From assembly GCF_007830265.1 (NCBI RefSeq), contig NZ_VLKE01000001.1, positions 6,758,001-6,822,000 of the forward strand: a stretch of 64,000 bases of DNA, written 5' to 3'. The DNA is from Micromonospora olivasterospora (GTDB lineage: Bacteria > Actinomycetota > Actinomycetes > Mycobacteriales > Micromonosporaceae). The position numbers were made by a program, and so were the translations under genes. Numbering within the stretch: position 1 is the first letter of the stretch; every line of letters begins with the position of its first letter. Shown here one piece after another: positions 34,919 through 47,347 of this stretch. The notes beneath the pieces are model-generated. The model was not told where the DNA came from. It searched no databases and was given only the letters and a program-made list of their open reading frames with translations.

Positions 34919-35592
34919 ACTCCCCGCTCGGTCAGCAGCGAGCGCAGCCGGTCGACGACCTCGTCGATGCCCAGCTCGGTGGTGTCCAGCACCACCGCGT
35001 CGGCGGCCTGCTGCAACGGGTCGGCCTTGCGGGTGGAGTCGAGCCGGTCCCGGCGGGCCAGGTCGGCGGCGGTGGCGGCCACGTCGGTGGCGTCCTCGGC
35101 GCTGCGCCGCTGGGCTCGGGCCTCCGCGGAGGCGGTCAGGTAGACCTTCAGGTCGGCGTCCGGCGCCACGACCGGGCCGATGTCGCGGCCCTCGACCACG
35201 ATCCGGCCGGCCTGCTCGATCAGCTCCCGCTGTCGGGCCACGAGCAGCGCCCGCACCGCCGGTACGGCGGCCACGGCGGAGACCGCCGCGGTCACCTCGG
35301 GGCCCCGGATCTCGCGGTCGACGGACACGCCGTCGACGGTCACGCCGTACCCCTGGGGGTCGGTGCCGATGCGCAGGTCGGCCTCGGCGGCGACCTTCGC
35401 CACCGACTCGGCGTCGGTCAGGTCGACCCCCGAGCGCAGGACCGCCCAGGTGACGGCCCGGTACATCGCGCCGGTGTCCAGGTAGCGGGCGTCGATGCCG
35501 GCGGCGAGCCGCCGGGAGACGGTGGACTTGCCCGAACCGGACGGCCCGTCCACAGCGACCACGCAGCGCCCGGCCCGTACGTTTTCCTCCAC
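34912..35592 (-). CDS. cmk: Cytidylate kinase
   Basis: Cmk phosphorylates CMP and dCMP to the diphosphates in pyrimidine salvage. The GTG at 35592 gives 226 residues, the usual length, and is preceded by GAGGAGG with 6-base spacing; the frame is open to 35661, but that extension is unnatural. Motifs are the P-loop GPSGSGKST, then ARYLDTGAMYRAVTW in the CMP-binding region, VEGRDIGPVVAPDAD, and the lid arginines in RARAQRR-like segments. It is followed closely by der and preceded by rluB, the standard actinobacterial order. Confidence 0.93.
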   Translation of the reverse strand: MEENVRAGRCVVAVDGPSGSGKSTVSRRLAAGIDARYLDTGAMYRAVTWAVLRSGVDLTDAESVAKVAAEADLRIGTDPQGYGVTVDGVSVDREIRGPEVTAAVSAVAAVPAVRALLVARQRELIEQAGRIVVEGRDIGPVVAPDADLKVYLTASAEARAQRRSAEDATDVAATAADLARRDRLDSTRKADPLQQAADAVVLDTTELGIDEVVDRLRSLLTERGVA

Positions 35593-35759
35593 CGTGTTCC
35601 TCCTCAGCCCGTACCTCGCGGGGCCCGGCGGCCCGCCGCGAGCGGTTGTCGTCGTCGTCAATCATGCCCGCGCCCCTGCCGGGCCGCGCGCGACGCCGCC
35701 GTGACGCCCCGTCGCGGGCGTCACGGAAGCCTACCGGTTGTGGTACCCGCGTCCGCGGG

Positions 35760-36530
35760 TCAGTCACCCACCGCCTTGAACAGGGCGGCGACCTCGGCGT
35801 TGGTGAGCCGGCGGGTCCGTCCGGCACGCAGGTCGCCGAGCCGGATCGGCCCGATCGAGGTACGCACCAGCCGCGCCACCGGGTGGCCGACCTCGGCCAG
35901 CAGCCGCCGGACGATGTGCTTGCGCCCCTCGTGCAGGGTCAGCTCCACCTGGGCGCTCTTGCCCAGGCTGTCCACCACCTTGAATGAGTCGACCTTCACC
36001 GGGCCGTCCTCCAGCTCGACGCCGGCCGCCAGCCGCTTGCCGAGGTTGCGCGGGATCGGCCCGGCGACCTCGCACAGGTACGTCTTCGGCACGCCGTACG
36101 ACGGGTGCATGAGCCGGTGGGCGAGGGTGCCGTCGTTGGTGAGCAGCAGCAGGCCCTCGCTGTCGGCGTCGAGCCGCCCGACGTGGTAGACCCGCTGCTC
36201 GACGCGGTTGCCGAGGAAGTCGGACAGCGCGGCGCGCCCCTTCTCGTCGGCCATGGTGGAGACCACTCCGCGCGGCTTGTTCAGGGCCAGGTAGACCAGG
36301 CGGGTGTCGGCCTGCAGGCGCTCGCCGTCGACGTAGATGACGTCGCGGGTCGGGTCGGCCCTGTCCCCGAGCTGGGCCACCCGGCCGTTGACGGTGACCC
36401 GGCGGCGGAAGATCAGGTCCTCGCAGGCACGTCGGGAGCCCACGCCGGCGGCGGCGAGCACCTTCTGCAGGCGCTCTGCGCCCTCGTACACGGGGGCGTC
36501 GGGCTTCGGGGCACGGTCATCGCGTCGCAT
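35760..36530 (-). CDS. rluB: 23S rRNA pseudouridine synthase, RluB type
   Basis: The protein modifies uridine in 23S rRNA helix 89 or a nearby site. An N-terminal S4 domain (RLQKVLAAAGVGSRRACEDL) precedes the catalytic domain, with the aspartate in GRLDADSEGLLLLTND and the end motif GRKHIVRRLLAEVGHPVARL. The ATG at 36530 (MRRDDRAP) is preferred over 36536. Its start overlaps the scpB end by 14 bases, indicating coupling. The length of about 256 residues is normal. Confidence 0.92.
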   Translation of the reverse strand: MRRDDRAPKPDAPVYEGAERLQKVLAAAGVGSRRACEDLIFRRRVTVNGRVAQLGDRADPTRDVIYVDGERLQADTRLVYLALNKPRGVVSTMADEKGRAALSDFLGNRVEQRVYHVGRLDADSEGLLLLTNDGTLAHRLMHPSYGVPKTYLCEVAGPIPRNLGKRLAAGVELEDGPVKVDSFKVVDSLGKSAQVELTLHEGRKHIVRRLLAEVGHPVARLVRTSIGPIRLGDLRAGRTRRLTNAEVAALFKAVGD

Positions 36531-37577
36531 CGGCAAGCTCTTCTACGTCGTCGGGGAGGAACGGGGCGAGCGGGGGCAACTCGTCGACGGAGTTCAGCCC
36601 CAGCTTCTCCAGGAACATCGTGGTGGTCCGGTAGAGGAACGCCCCGCTGTCCGGTTCGGTGCCGCACTCCTCGACCAGGCCACGGGAGACCAGCGTACGG
36701 ATCACGCCGTCGCAGTTGACGCCCCGGATGGCCGAGATCCGCGACCGGGTCACGGGCTGCTTGTACGCGACCACGGCGAGGGTCTCCAGCGCCGCCTGCG
36801 TCAACCGTACCGACTGCCCGTCCAGCACGAACCGCTCGACGTACGTCGCGTATTCCGGCCGGGTGTAGAGCCGCCAGCCGCCGGCGGCCCGGCGCAGCTC
36901 GAAGCCGTGCCCGGCGGCGGTGTAGCCGGCCGCGATGTCGTCGAGCGTCGCCCCGACCCGCTCCGCCGGCTGCTCCAGCACCTGGGCGAGCGTCAGCTCG
37001 CTGACGGGCTCGTCCACGACGAGGAGGATCGCCTCGAGCGCCCCGCGCAGCTCCCGGTCGTCGAGCTCGGGCGGCGGCTCGGGCGCGGGGTCGCCCGCCG
37101 CCGCCCCGCCGGCTGCTTCCCGGGTACGCCCGCGGCGGTGTCCCGATCCCCCGCCTCGACCTGCCGCTCGCCGGCCTCCGACCGCGCGGCGCCGGGCTGG
37201 ACGCCCTCGGCAGGGGCGGTCTCCGGCAACACGATCTGGGACGGCGCGGCGTCCGACGCGACTACCGGCCTGGCATCCGGTGCGGCTACCGGCGTGGCTG
37301 CCGGTGCGACGTCCGACGCGACTACCGGCCCGGCATCCGGTGCGGCTACCGGCGCGAGATCCGGCGCGGCTGCCGGTGCGACGTCAGACGCGACTACCGG
37401 CGCGACGTCCGACGCGTCCGGGTCCGAGCCCGTGGAAGGATCGGGCCCCTCTGGGGGCCGTTCGCTGCCGAGATCTTCCTCGGGTCGACGGGCGGCGGGG
37501 GGCCGGGGGCGCTCCCACGGCGGCACCCAGGCGGCCGCCTGGTCGGCCAGCGAGTCCCGGCGCTCCTCGTCACTCAT
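36517..37577 (-). pseudogene. scpB: Condensin accessory protein ScpB, apparent frameshift
   Basis: ScpB binds ScpA and SMC to organise chromosomes. The conserved part (ELRGALEAILLVVDEPVSEL, two winged helices, RISAIRGVNCDGVIRTLVSR) runs from about 37110 to 36517 in one frame. The expected N-terminus (ATG at 37577, MSDEERRDSLADQAAAWVPP, coupled to the scpA stop by ATGA) is in another frame, followed by a long Ala/Pro/Val-rich repeat region. One missing G in the GGG near 37121-37124 would join them. The gene is essential or important, so a sequencing error or tolerated internal initiation is more likely than loss. The repeat region could also be variable in length. Confidence 0.75.
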
Positions 37578-38635
37578 CCCGCTCCTTCCATCGACTCCAT
37601 GTCGCCGACGTGGTCCGGTCCCGGTGGCCCGGACCCCGCCACATCGCCGATGTTGCGCGGCGGGCTCTCGGCGGCGCCGGCGTACTCGTCGATGTGCAGG
37701 TCGGTGCCGCCGTCGGCGGGGCCGGTCCACCGCACGGTCAGCTCCGCCAGGGCCTGCTCCTGGACGAAGGAGACCAGCCCCTCCCGGTACAGCTCGAGCA
37801 GCGCCAGGAACCGGGCGACCACCTCGAGGGTCGCCTCGCAGTCGGCGCAGAGCAGCGAGAACGTGGCGATGCCGGCCCGGCGCAGCCGCTCGCTGATGAT
37901 CGCGGCATGCTCCCGGACGCTGACCCGGACCATGTGCACGTGGGCGATGGAGACCTCGGGCACCGGCTTCGGGGTCATCGCCTTCACGGCGAGCTTCAGC
38001 AGCCGTTCCGGGCCGATGCCGAGGACCAGGTCGGGCAGCGCCTCGGCGTACCGGGGCTCCAGGGTGACCGACCGGGGGTAGCGCCGCCCGCCGACCGCCT
38101 CCAGCTCGGCGAGGTGCGCCGCCGCCTCCTTGAACGCCTTGTACTGCAGCAGGCGGGCGAACAGCAGGTCCCGCGCCTCCAGCAGCGCCAGGTCCTCCTC
38201 GTCCTCGACCTCGGCGGCGGGCAGCAGCCGGGCCGCCTTGAGGTCGAGCAGGGTGGCCGCGATCAGCAGGAACTCGCTGGCCTCGTCGAGGTCCCACTGG
38301 TCGCCCATCGCCCGGATGTACGCGATGAACTCGTCGGTGACCTTGTGCAGCGCCACCTCGGTGACGTCGAGCTTGTGCTTGCCGATCAGTTGCAGCAGCA
38401 GGTCGAACGGGCCGGTGAAGTTGTCGAGCCGGACCGTGAAGCCAGCCGGCTCCGGGCCGGCCGCGTCGACCGGGCCGGTCGCGTCGACCGAGGCGGTCGC
38501 GTCGACCGAGGCGGTCGCGTCGACCGAGGCGGTCGCGTCGACCGAGGCGGTCGCCTCGGCCGAGGCGGGCGCGTCGACCGTCGCGCCGTCGGCGGGCGGT
38601 TGCCCGGCGGGCGGGTCGAGGGGCGGCGCGGTCAC
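37574..38635 (-). CDS. scpA: Condensin subunit ScpA (kleisin)
   Basis: ScpA is the kleisin of the SMC-ScpAB complex. From the GTG at 38635 the product has 353 residues. A low-complexity N-terminus carries ASVDAT repeats (residues about 27-50), then FTVRLDNFTGPFDLLLQLIG, the N-terminal kleisin motif that binds SMC, a helical middle ([20 protein letters not shown]), and a C-terminal winged helix (LELYREGLVSFVQEQALAEL). The N-terminal repeats are extra relative to most relatives. It lies between parA and scpB; the stop overlaps the scpB start. Confidence 0.92.
   Translation of the reverse strand: MTAPPLDPPAGQPPADGATVDAPASAEATASVDATASVDATASVDATASVDATGPVDAAGPEPAGFTVRLDNFTGPFDLLLQLIGKHKLDVTEVALHKVTDEFIAYIRAMGDQWDLDEASEFLLIAATLLDLKAARLLPAAEVEDEEDLALLEARDLLFARLLQYKAFKEAAAHLAELEAVGGRRYPRSVTLEPRYAEALPDLVLGIGPERLLKLAVKAMTPKPVPEVSIAHVHMVRVSVREHAAIISERLRRAGIATFSLLCADCEATLEVVARFLALLELYREGLVSFVQEQALAELTVRWTGPADGGTDLHIDEYAGAAESPPRNIGDVAGSGPPGPDHVGDMESMEGAG
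38464..38580. repeat. 18-base tandem repeat within scpA
   Basis: The unit GAGGCGGTCGCGTCGACC occurs about five times with some variation and encodes ASVDAT on the minus strand. Such in-frame repeats may vary in number between strains. Confidence 0.75.
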
Positions 38636-38721
38636 CGGACGACCGTAGTCCACGCTCCGGGGAGCCCGGCGGGAAGGTGCACCCCGGGCCGGGGGCGCCC
38701 GCCGGCCGTACGGCGCACGGC

Positions 38722-39645
38722 CTACCGTTCCGCCTGGGCGGCGATCACCTCGCGGGCGAGCTGCCGGTAGTTGCGGGCGCCCGACGAGGCCGGATCGAGG
38801 GTGGTGATGGGAGCGCCGGCCACCGTCGACTCGGGGAACTTCACCGTCTTGGTGATCACCGTCTGGTAGACCTTGTCGCCGAACGCCTCGACCACCCGCT
38901 GGAGCACCTGCCGGCAGTGGGTGGTGCGACTGTCGTACATGGTGGCGAGGATGCCCTCGAGCTCCAGGTCGAAGTTGAGCCGCTCGCGCACCTTGTCGAT
39001 GGTGTCCAGGAGCAGGGCCACGCCGCGCAGGCTGAAGAACTCGCACTCCAGGGGGATGAGCACCCCGTGGGCGACGGTCAGCGCGTTGATCGCCAGCAGG
39101 CCGAGGGAGGGCTGGCAGTCGATGAGGATGTAGTCGTACTCCTTGCGGATCGACCTGAGCACCCGGGCCAGGGCCATCTCCCGGGCCACCTCGTTGACGA
39201 GCTGGATCTCGGCCGCGGAGAGGTCGATGTTGGCCGGCAGCAGGTGCAGGCCCGCGACGTCCGTCTTGATCAGGACGTCCTCGGGCGTGACGTCGTCCTG
39301 CATGAGCAGGTTGTAGACCGACAGGTCGAGGTTGTGCGGGTTGACCCCGAGCCCGACCGAGAGGGCGCCCTGCGGGTCGAAGTCGACCAGCAGCACGCGG
39401 CGGCCGTACTCGGCCAACGCCGCACCCAGGTTGATCGTGGTCGTGGTCTTGCCGACGCCGCCCTTCTGGTTGGCCATCGCGATGATCCGGGCGGGCCCGT
39501 GCCGGTCGGTGGGCATCGGCTCCGGGATCGGCTTGCGCATCGTGTACGCCGCCGGGTCCGCCGGGCCGAGGTCCGAACTGAGCGCGGCCTGCTGCTCGCG
39601 GAGCTCCGACGTCCAGGTCTCGGCACGGTCACCGTTGCCAGCCAT
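38722..39645 (-). CDS. parA: ParA-family chromosome partitioning ATPase
   Basis: This is a ParA-like ATPase of the kind encoded beside scpA in actinobacteria (a second ParA, not the oriC-linked one). The product of about 307 residues from ATG 39645 has the deviant Walker A KGGVGKTTT (about residue 62), the switch DFDPQGALS, DCQPSLGLLAINAL as Walker B, and C-terminal helices. The frame upstream to 39768 is unnatural. A role in segregation or cell-pole positioning is inferred from the family. It sits 86 bases before scpA. Confidence 0.92.
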   Translation of the reverse strand: MAGNGDRAETWTSELREQQAALSSDLGPADPAAYTMRKPIPEPMPTDRHGPARIIAMANQKGGVGKTTTTINLGAALAEYGRRVLLVDFDPQGALSVGLGVNPHNLDLSVYNLLMQDDVTPEDVLIKTDVAGLHLLPANIDLSAAEIQLVNEVAREMALARVLRSIRKEYDYILIDCQPSLGLLAINALTVAHGVLIPLECEFFSLRGVALLLDTIDKVRERLNFDLELEGILATMYDSRTTHCRQVLQRVVEAFGDKVYQTVITKTVKFPESTVAGAPITTLDPASSGARNYRQLAREVIAAQAER

Positions 39646-39874
39646 GTCCTCGTTGCCCCCTTCCGACGACCACCCGGCGTCGGAGCCGTCCGACGTCCCT
39701 CGCGGCGCCGCTGCGCACCCGGTCCGCCATCGCCCCGCCAGGTCCGCGCCATGCCGACTGTACGCCACCGGCCAGCAGCGCGTTCGGCACCCGTGCGGCG
39801 TGTCGGCCGCCTGGCTGGCCGGGGCCGGTGTGCCGGGCCGGACGGGGCGGACCGGCGAGGCGGCGGCGGGTCGG

Positions 39875-40840
39875 TCAGCCGCGGGCGCGGGGATGAGCGG
39901 TGGCGTACACCTCGCGCAGTCGCTCCACGGTGACCAACGTGTACACCTGGGTCGTGGTCACCGAGGCGTGGCCGAGCAGTTCCTGCACCACCCGCACGTC
40001 GGCGCCGCCGTCGAGCAGGTGGGTGGCGTACGAGTGGCGCAGCGTGTGCGGGGACACCGCGCCGGGGCCGTCCACCGGCAGCCCCGCCCGCTCGGCGGCC
40101 CGGCGCAGGATGGTCCACGCGCCCTGCCGGGTCAGCGCTCCGCCACGGGCGTTGACGAAGACCGCCGGGGTGCCCCGACCGGCGGCGACCAGGGCGGGTC
40201 GGCCGCGCACCAGCCAGGCGCGCAGCGCCTCGACGGCGTACCCGCCGACCGGGACGAGGCGGATGCGCCCGCCCTTGCCGCGCAGCAGCGCCGCGCCCTC
40301 GTCGGTGTCCAGGTCGTCGACGGCGGCGCCGACCGCCTCGGAGATACGCGCCCCGGTGCCGTACAGGAACTCCAGCAGCGCCCGGTCGCGCAGCGCGAGC
40401 GGCGCGGCGTCGCCGGCGGCGGTCAGCGGACCGGCGGTCTCCAGCAGCCGCACCACCTGCTCGACGGCGAGCGCCCGGGGCAGCCGGCGCGGCGGGGCGG
40501 GCGGGCGGACGTCGCGGCTGGGGTCGCCGCCGGCCAGGCCCTCGCGGACGGCGAAGCGGTGCAGGCCGCGCACGGCGCTGGCGGCCCGGGCGGCCGAGGA
40601 GACCGCGAGCGGCGGGTGGCCGTCGGCGCCGGCGCGCAGCCGGGCCAGGTGCGCCTCGACCTGGGCGGCGTCGACGGCGGCCAGGTCGGCCACGCCTGCG
40701 GCGGCGAGGGTGGCCAGGTAGCGCTCCAGGTCCCGCCGGTACGACGCGAGGGTGTTCGCGGACAGGCCACGCTCGACGGTGAGGTGGTCGAGGTAGCCGC
40801 GCACGGCACGGCGCAGGGCCGGCGCGGGCTGCCCGCCCAC
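39875..40840 (-). CDS. xerD: Tyrosine recombinase XerD
   Basis: XerD acts with XerC at dif to resolve chromosome dimers. From the GTG at 40840 the product has 321 residues, with an N-terminal domain ([20 protein letters not shown]) and a catalytic domain holding the Arg of [11 protein letters not shown], the Lys in [36 protein letters not shown] and the Tyr nucleophile. All residues are present. It is the housekeeping gene of this syntenic block and is unlike the four island recombinases. The start may be further upstream, since the frame is open there. Confidence 0.94.
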   Translation of the reverse strand: MGGQPAPALRRAVRGYLDHLTVERGLSANTLASYRRDLERYLATLAAAGVADLAAVDAAQVEAHLARLRAGADGHPPLAVSSAARAASAVRGLHRFAVREGLAGGDPSRDVRPPAPPRRLPRALAVEQVVRLLETAGPLTAAGDAAPLALRDRALLEFLYGTGARISEAVGAAVDDLDTDEGAALLRGKGGRIRLVPVGGYAVEALRAWLVRGRPALVAAGRGTPAVFVNARGGALTRQGAWTILRRAAERAGLPVDGPGAVSPHTLRHSYATHLLDGGADVRVVQELLGHASVTTTQVYTLVTVERLREVYATAHPRARG

Positions 40841-40878
40841 GCCGGCCCCGTCCGGTGCGCCGGTCCGCGTGCTGTCGG

Positions 40879-41994
40879 TCAGGCCAGCACCTCGGCCAGC
40901 GGCAGGTGCGCCATGCCGTGTGCCTCGGCGACCGGCCCGTACACGACGCGGCCGTCGTGGGTGTTCAGGCCCAGCGCCAGGGCGGGGTCGCGGCGCAGCG
41001 CCTCGCGCCAGCCGTGGTTGGCCAGCTCGAGGGCGTACGGCACGGTGACGTTGGTCAGCGCGTACGTGCTGGTGTGCGGCACCGCGCCGGGCATGTTCGC
41101 CACGCAGTAGAAGATCGACTCGTGCACCTTGTAGGTCGGTTCGGCGTGCGTGGTGGGGCGGGAGTCCTCGAAGCAGCCGCCCTGGTCGATGGAGATGTCC
41201 ACCAGCACGCTGCCGGGCTTCATCCGGGAGACCAGCTCGTTGGAGATCAGGGTCGGGGCCTTCGCGCCGGGCACCAGCACCGCGCCGATGACCAGGTCCG
41301 CGTCGAGCACGGCCCGCTCGATCTCGTACGCGTTGGAGGCGACCGTCTGCAGGTGGCCCCGGTAGATGGCGTCGGCCTGGCGCAGCCGGGCGACGTTCTT
41401 GTCCAGCAGCAGCACCTCGGCCTGCAGGCCGAGCGCGATGGCGGCGGCGTTCATGCCGGACACGCCGGCGCCGATGACCACGGTCTTCGCGGCGTAGACG
41501 CCGGAGACGCCGCCCATCAGGATGCCGCGCCCGCCGCCCTGCCGCTGCAGGTGGTACGCGCCGACCTGCGGGGCGAGCCGGCCGGCCACCTCGGACATCG
41601 GGGCGAGCAGCGGCAGCGACCGGTCGGGCAGCTCGACGGTCTCGTACGCGATGCCGGTGACCCCGCGGTCGAGCAGCGCGTCGGTGCAGGCCTTGGACGC
41701 GGCCAGGTGCAGGTAGGTGAAGAGCACCTGCCCCGCGCGCATCCGGTGGTACTCCTCGGCGATCGGCTCCTTGACCTTGAGCACCATCTCCGCGGCGTCC
41801 CACACGTCGTCGGCGGTGGCCAGGATCTTGGCGCCGGCCGCGGCGAACTCCTCGTCGGTGATGCTCGACCCGGCGCCGGCGCCGGACTCGACGAAGACCT
41901 GGTGGCCGCTGCGGGTGAACTCGTTGACGCCCGCGGGCGTGATCGCCACGCGGTACTCGTGATTCTTGACCTCGCGTGGGATTCCGACCTTCAC
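40879..41994 (-). CDS. ald: Alanine dehydrogenase
   Basis: The NAD-dependent enzyme converts L-alanine to pyruvate and ammonia. From the GTG at 41994 ([20 protein letters not shown]) the product has 371 residues, the family length. The catalytic Lys and His lie in the regions VLKVKEP and FTYLHLAA, and the NAD-binding Rossmann motif is [14 protein letters not shown]. Upstream residues to 42069 are unnatural. It is read in the same direction as xerD. The motifs are intact. Confidence 0.95.
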   Translation of the reverse strand: MKVGIPREVKNHEYRVAITPAGVNEFTRSGHQVFVESGAGAGSSITDEEFAAAGAKILATADDVWDAAEMVLKVKEPIAEEYHRMRAGQVLFTYLHLAASKACTDALLDRGVTGIAYETVELPDRSLPLLAPMSEVAGRLAPQVGAYHLQRQGGGRGILMGGVSGVYAAKTVVIGAGVSGMNAAAIALGLQAEVLLLDKNVARLRQADAIYRGHLQTVASNAYEIERAVLDADLVIGAVLVPGAKAPTLISNELVSRMKPGSVLVDISIDQGGCFEDSRPTTHAEPTYKVHESIFYCVANMPGAVPHTSTYALTNVTVPYALELANHGWREALRRDPALALGLNTHDGRVVYGPVAEAHGMAHLPLAEVLA

Positions 41995-42280
41995 GTGCAG
42001 ACCCCTCTCTCCGGGGCCGTCCCACCCCGACTGTCGGTGCGCGCCGGCCCCGTTGCCGCCGCGGTCCACCGGTCCCGCGGCGGCAGTCTAGGCCCGCCGC
42101 CTTTCCGGGACAGCCGACACAGTGACATCCGGTGCCCGGCTGGGCTGACGATGTGTCAGGCGTCGGCGGGGCCGGCGGTGGGGAACGCCTCGGCCGTCGG
42201 GACATCGTTCGTCCCCTATCGTCCCACCTGGGGGACCCTGCTGCGGACGGGATCGCCCGAGATCACTAGGGTGTCGGCCC

Positions 42281-42532
42281 ATGACCACTCCGTATCAGCA
42301 GCACCCCCAGGGCGTCTCCGACAAGAGCAAGGTCGTCGCGGGCGTCCTCGGCATCCTGCTCGGCAGCCTCGGCGTCGGGCGGTTCTACATGGGCCACACC
42401 AAGATCGGCGTCCTCCAACTCGTGGTGACATTCGTGACCTGCGGCATCGGCGGCCTGTGGGGCACCATCGACGGCATCCTGATCCTGGTCAACGGCGGCG
42501 TCGACGGTCAGGGTCGCCCGCTGCGCGACTGA
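42281..42532 (+). CDS. TM2-domain membrane protein
   Basis: The 83-residue product has a short hydrophilic N-terminus and a TM2 domain with two membrane segments (VVAGVLGILLGSLGVGRFYM and VLQLVVTFVTCGIGGLWGTI) and the typical GRFYMGHTKIG and DGILIL motifs. TM2 proteins are small membrane proteins of unclear role. It is one of only two plus-strand genes in the core region. It starts ATG at 42281 and ends near a bidirectional terminator at 42546. Confidence 0.9.
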   Translation: MTTPYQQHPQGVSDKSKVVAGVLGILLGSLGVGRFYMGHTKIGVLQLVVTFVTCGIGGLWGTIDGILILVNGGVDGQGRPLRD

Positions 42533-42545
42533 CCCCCGACAGTAA

Positions 42546-42575
42546 CGAGGGGCCGTGCGGTGGCACGGCCCCTCG
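42546..42575. terminator. Bidirectional terminator between TM2 and NUDIX genes
   Basis: CGAGGGGCCGTGC (42546-42558) pairs with GCACGGCCCCTCG (42563-42575) across the loop GGTG. It lies between two convergent genes. Confidence 0.85.
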
Positions 42576-42589
42576 TCGTCGGCCGCCGG

Positions 42590-44979
<2,390 letters not shown>

Positions 44980-45079
44980 TCAGCAGAGTGATCACGCGAT
45001 CCACGGGATTCCACGGTAACACCTCCCCAACCCGGGGCCGCAGGCCGCACCCGAGGTCGCCTGGCCGGCGAGGTGCCGG

Positions 45080-47347
45080 TCAGGCCCTCGCCACCTCGGT
45101 CGACGCGTCGGCGGCCCGCTCCGGCGCGGCGTCGCCGCCGGCCGGCGTGGGGGTGCGGCCCGCCGGGATCACGGGAGCGCCGCACTCGGGTGCGGGCGGG
45201 GGCGCGTCGTGCTCCGCGCCGGGCCGGCCGGCGGCGGGACGGCCCTCGCCGGGCCGGGTCCGGTCGGTGGAGTGGTCCAGCACCCGCAGCGCGGCCAGCG
45301 CCGCCATCGGCACCACCAGCGCCCCGGCGGCACCGGCCACGTCCAGCGCCGAGCCGCCGAGCACCCCGCCCATCCCGGCCGCCACCGCCGTGCCCGCCAT
45401 CGCGGCCCGCATCGTCGGGTAGATGCCGAACAGCCGCATCAGCCCGCCCCACGGCTGCAGCAGGGCGAACCAGACCAGCAGCGCGCCGGCCAGCGCCAGC
45501 AGGGTGAGCGGGCTGTTCACCAGGGTTTCCAGGTTGGCGGCGCTGGAGCGGTGCACGGTCAGCCCGCCCGTGCCGTCGCCCAGGGCGGCCAGGAAACGGC
45601 CGAGGCTGCCCCGCTCGGGGGCGGGCCGGCGCAGATCGACGACCGCGAAGCCGACGGTCACCGCCAGCCCGGCCATGCCCGCCCAGGCCAGCCGGCTGAC
45701 CGTCAGCCAGCCGCCGGTGGTGATCGCGGCGGCCACGCTCACCCCCGCGGTCAGCGCGATCGCGCCGATCGAGTCCGCCCCCAGGTACGGGCTGCCGACC
45801 ACGAGCACGGCGGCCCCGCCGACGGCGACCACCACGACGGGGCGCAACTCCCGGCGTACCCGTTGGGCCAGCCAGCCGGCGCTGAGCAGCGCCCCGGCGA
45901 TGAACACGCCGAGCCCGACGGTGCCCAGGCCCGCGTACCGGCCGCCCTCCAGGGCCGAGTAGCCGACCACGCCGTTGAGCTGCAGCCGGGCGCCGGTGAG
46001 CACGTCGGCGGCGACCACGAGGGTGGCCAGGCCGGCGACGGCGCCGAGCGGCCCCAGCGTCGCGCCGTGCCCGGGGGCGAACCGGACGACGGCCGTCGCC
46101 CCGACCACCAGCAGCGCCGTCACGCCGGCGAACCACCAGCCCGCGTGGTCGCCGCGCCACCATGGCACGGCGTCGGCCAGCAGGGCCGCCGGCACCGCCA
46201 GCGCGGCGCCGATCAGCAGCAGCTCCACCGTCGCCACGACCCGCCGCGGCACCGGCGCGGGACCGACCGGGCCGGCATGCCGGCGGGCCCGGCGCAGCAG
46301 CGGCAGCACCGCCACCGCGAGCAGCACCTGCGCCCCGGTGAGCAGGGCGAAGAACCAACCGGCCACCCGCCGCTGGGCACCGGCCTCCCGGTCGGCGTCG
46401 GCCGTCGCGGCGATCGCCGCGGGCAGATCCGCTGGCCGGCCGCCAACGGCCACGGCGGGCCGGCCGAGGAACAGCCGCTCGGGCATCGGCCGGCCGAGCG
46501 CCGCGAGGGCGGTCGGCGCCAGGTCGACCAGTTGCAGATATCCCTCCCGGCCCGTGCTCGGCGAGGTGAGCCAGCCCCGCTCCCAGCCCGGGCCGTCGGC
46601 GATCGCGACGTGCAGCCGGGACGGCAGCTCGGTGTCGGCGACCCCGGCGACCAGCACCAGGGAGTTCGGTGGGCGGGCGGCGAGCACCCGGGCCAGCTCG
46701 GCGTCGGCGCGCCGGGCCTGCGCCGCCCGGGCCGCCGGGTCTTCGCCGGTGACGGCGCCGAGGTCGACGATGCTCAGCACGCAGGAGCCGAGCAGCGCGG
46801 CCGGGTCCGCGGGCAGCCCCGGAGCGTACCGGTCGACCCGGCCGAACGGACGCGCCGCCGCCACGGCCGCGCCGGGCCCCACCGCCACCGAGCAGCGCAC
46901 CGACTCCGACAGCGAGCCCGGCACGGCGCCCCAGGGCAGGCGCGCCTGGTTGTGCTGCACCACACTCTCCTGGCCGGGCAGGTTCGCGCCGATGCCGTCC
47001 GGCTGCTCCACCGTCACGGGCGCCGCCGGGCAGCCGCCCGCGACGCGGCTGCCGTTCGAGGCGGCGAAGTTGCCGGCCCCCAGGGTCAGCCAGCCGTCCA
47101 CGGGGCAGGTGGGCCGGTGCGCCGAACGGACCGACAGGGAGCCGATCGAGCCCTGCCGGGCCAGTGCCCACAGGGTCGGGGTGTCCCGCGCGTCGACGTC
47201 GTCCCAGCGCAGGCCGGCGACCCCGGCCAGGACCACGAAGTCGGCGGTGCGGCGCGGCGCGGCCGTGTCGGGGCGGGCGGCGAGGGCCGTGATGCCGAAC
47301 GCCACGACCAGGAGGGTCAGCAGGAGCGGCGTCAGTCGGCGCAGCAT
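45080..47347 (-). CDS. Multi-pass membrane protein with alkaline-phosphatase-like domain
   Basis: From ATG 47347 (MLRRLTPLLLTLLVVAFGIT) the 755-residue product has an N-terminal membrane anchor, an outside-facing domain of about 330 residues resembling an alkaline-phosphatase/sulfatase fold (VVLAGVAGLRWDDVDARDTP, TLWALARQGSIGSLSVRS, LQLVDLAPTALAALG), and about eleven membrane segments to about residue 690, then a disordered tail. Such proteins are conserved in actinobacteria beside the envelope cluster. It overlaps the glycosyltransferase stop (ATGA). A role in envelope polysaccharide synthesis is inferred from neighbours. The catalytic details are not verified. Confidence 0.75.
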   Translation of the reverse strand: MLRRLTPLLLTLLVVAFGITALAARPDTAAPRRTADFVVLAGVAGLRWDDVDARDTPTLWALARQGSIGSLSVRSAHRPTCPVDGWLTLGAGNFAASNGSRVAGGCPAAPVTVEQPDGIGANLPGQESVVQHNQARLPWGAVPGSLSESVRCSVAVGPGAAVAAARPFGRVDRYAPGLPADPAALLGSCVLSIVDLGAVTGEDPAARAAQARRADAELARVLAARPPNSLVLVAGVADTELPSRLHVAIADGPGWERGWLTSPSTGREGYLQLVDLAPTALAALGRPMPERLFLGRPAVAVGGRPADLPAAIAATADADREAGAQRRVAGWFFALLTGAQVLLAVAVLPLLRRARRHAGPVGPAPVPRRVVATVELLLIGAALAVPAALLADAVPWWRGDHAGWWFAGVTALLVVGATAVVRFAPGHGATLGPLGAVAGLATLVVAADVLTGARLQLNGVVGYSALEGGRYAGLGTVGLGVFIAGALLSAGWLAQRVRRELRPVVVVAVGGAAVLVVGSPYLGADSIGAIALTAGVSVAAAITTGGWLTVSRLAWAGMAGLAVTVGFAVVDLRRPAPERGSLGRFLAALGDGTGGLTVHRSSAANLETLVNSPLTLLALAGALLVWFALLQPWGGLMRLFGIYPTMRAAMAGTAVAAGMGGVLGGSALDVAGAAGALVVPMAALAALRVLDHSTDRTRPGEGRPAAGRPGAEHDAPPPAPECGAPVIPAGRTPTPAGGDAAPERAADASTEVARA

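Noticed and set aside
34045..36189. A 714-codon plus-strand frame across der, cmk and rluB
   Set aside because: The translation is rich in Ser, Arg and Pro and is antisense to three well-supported genes.
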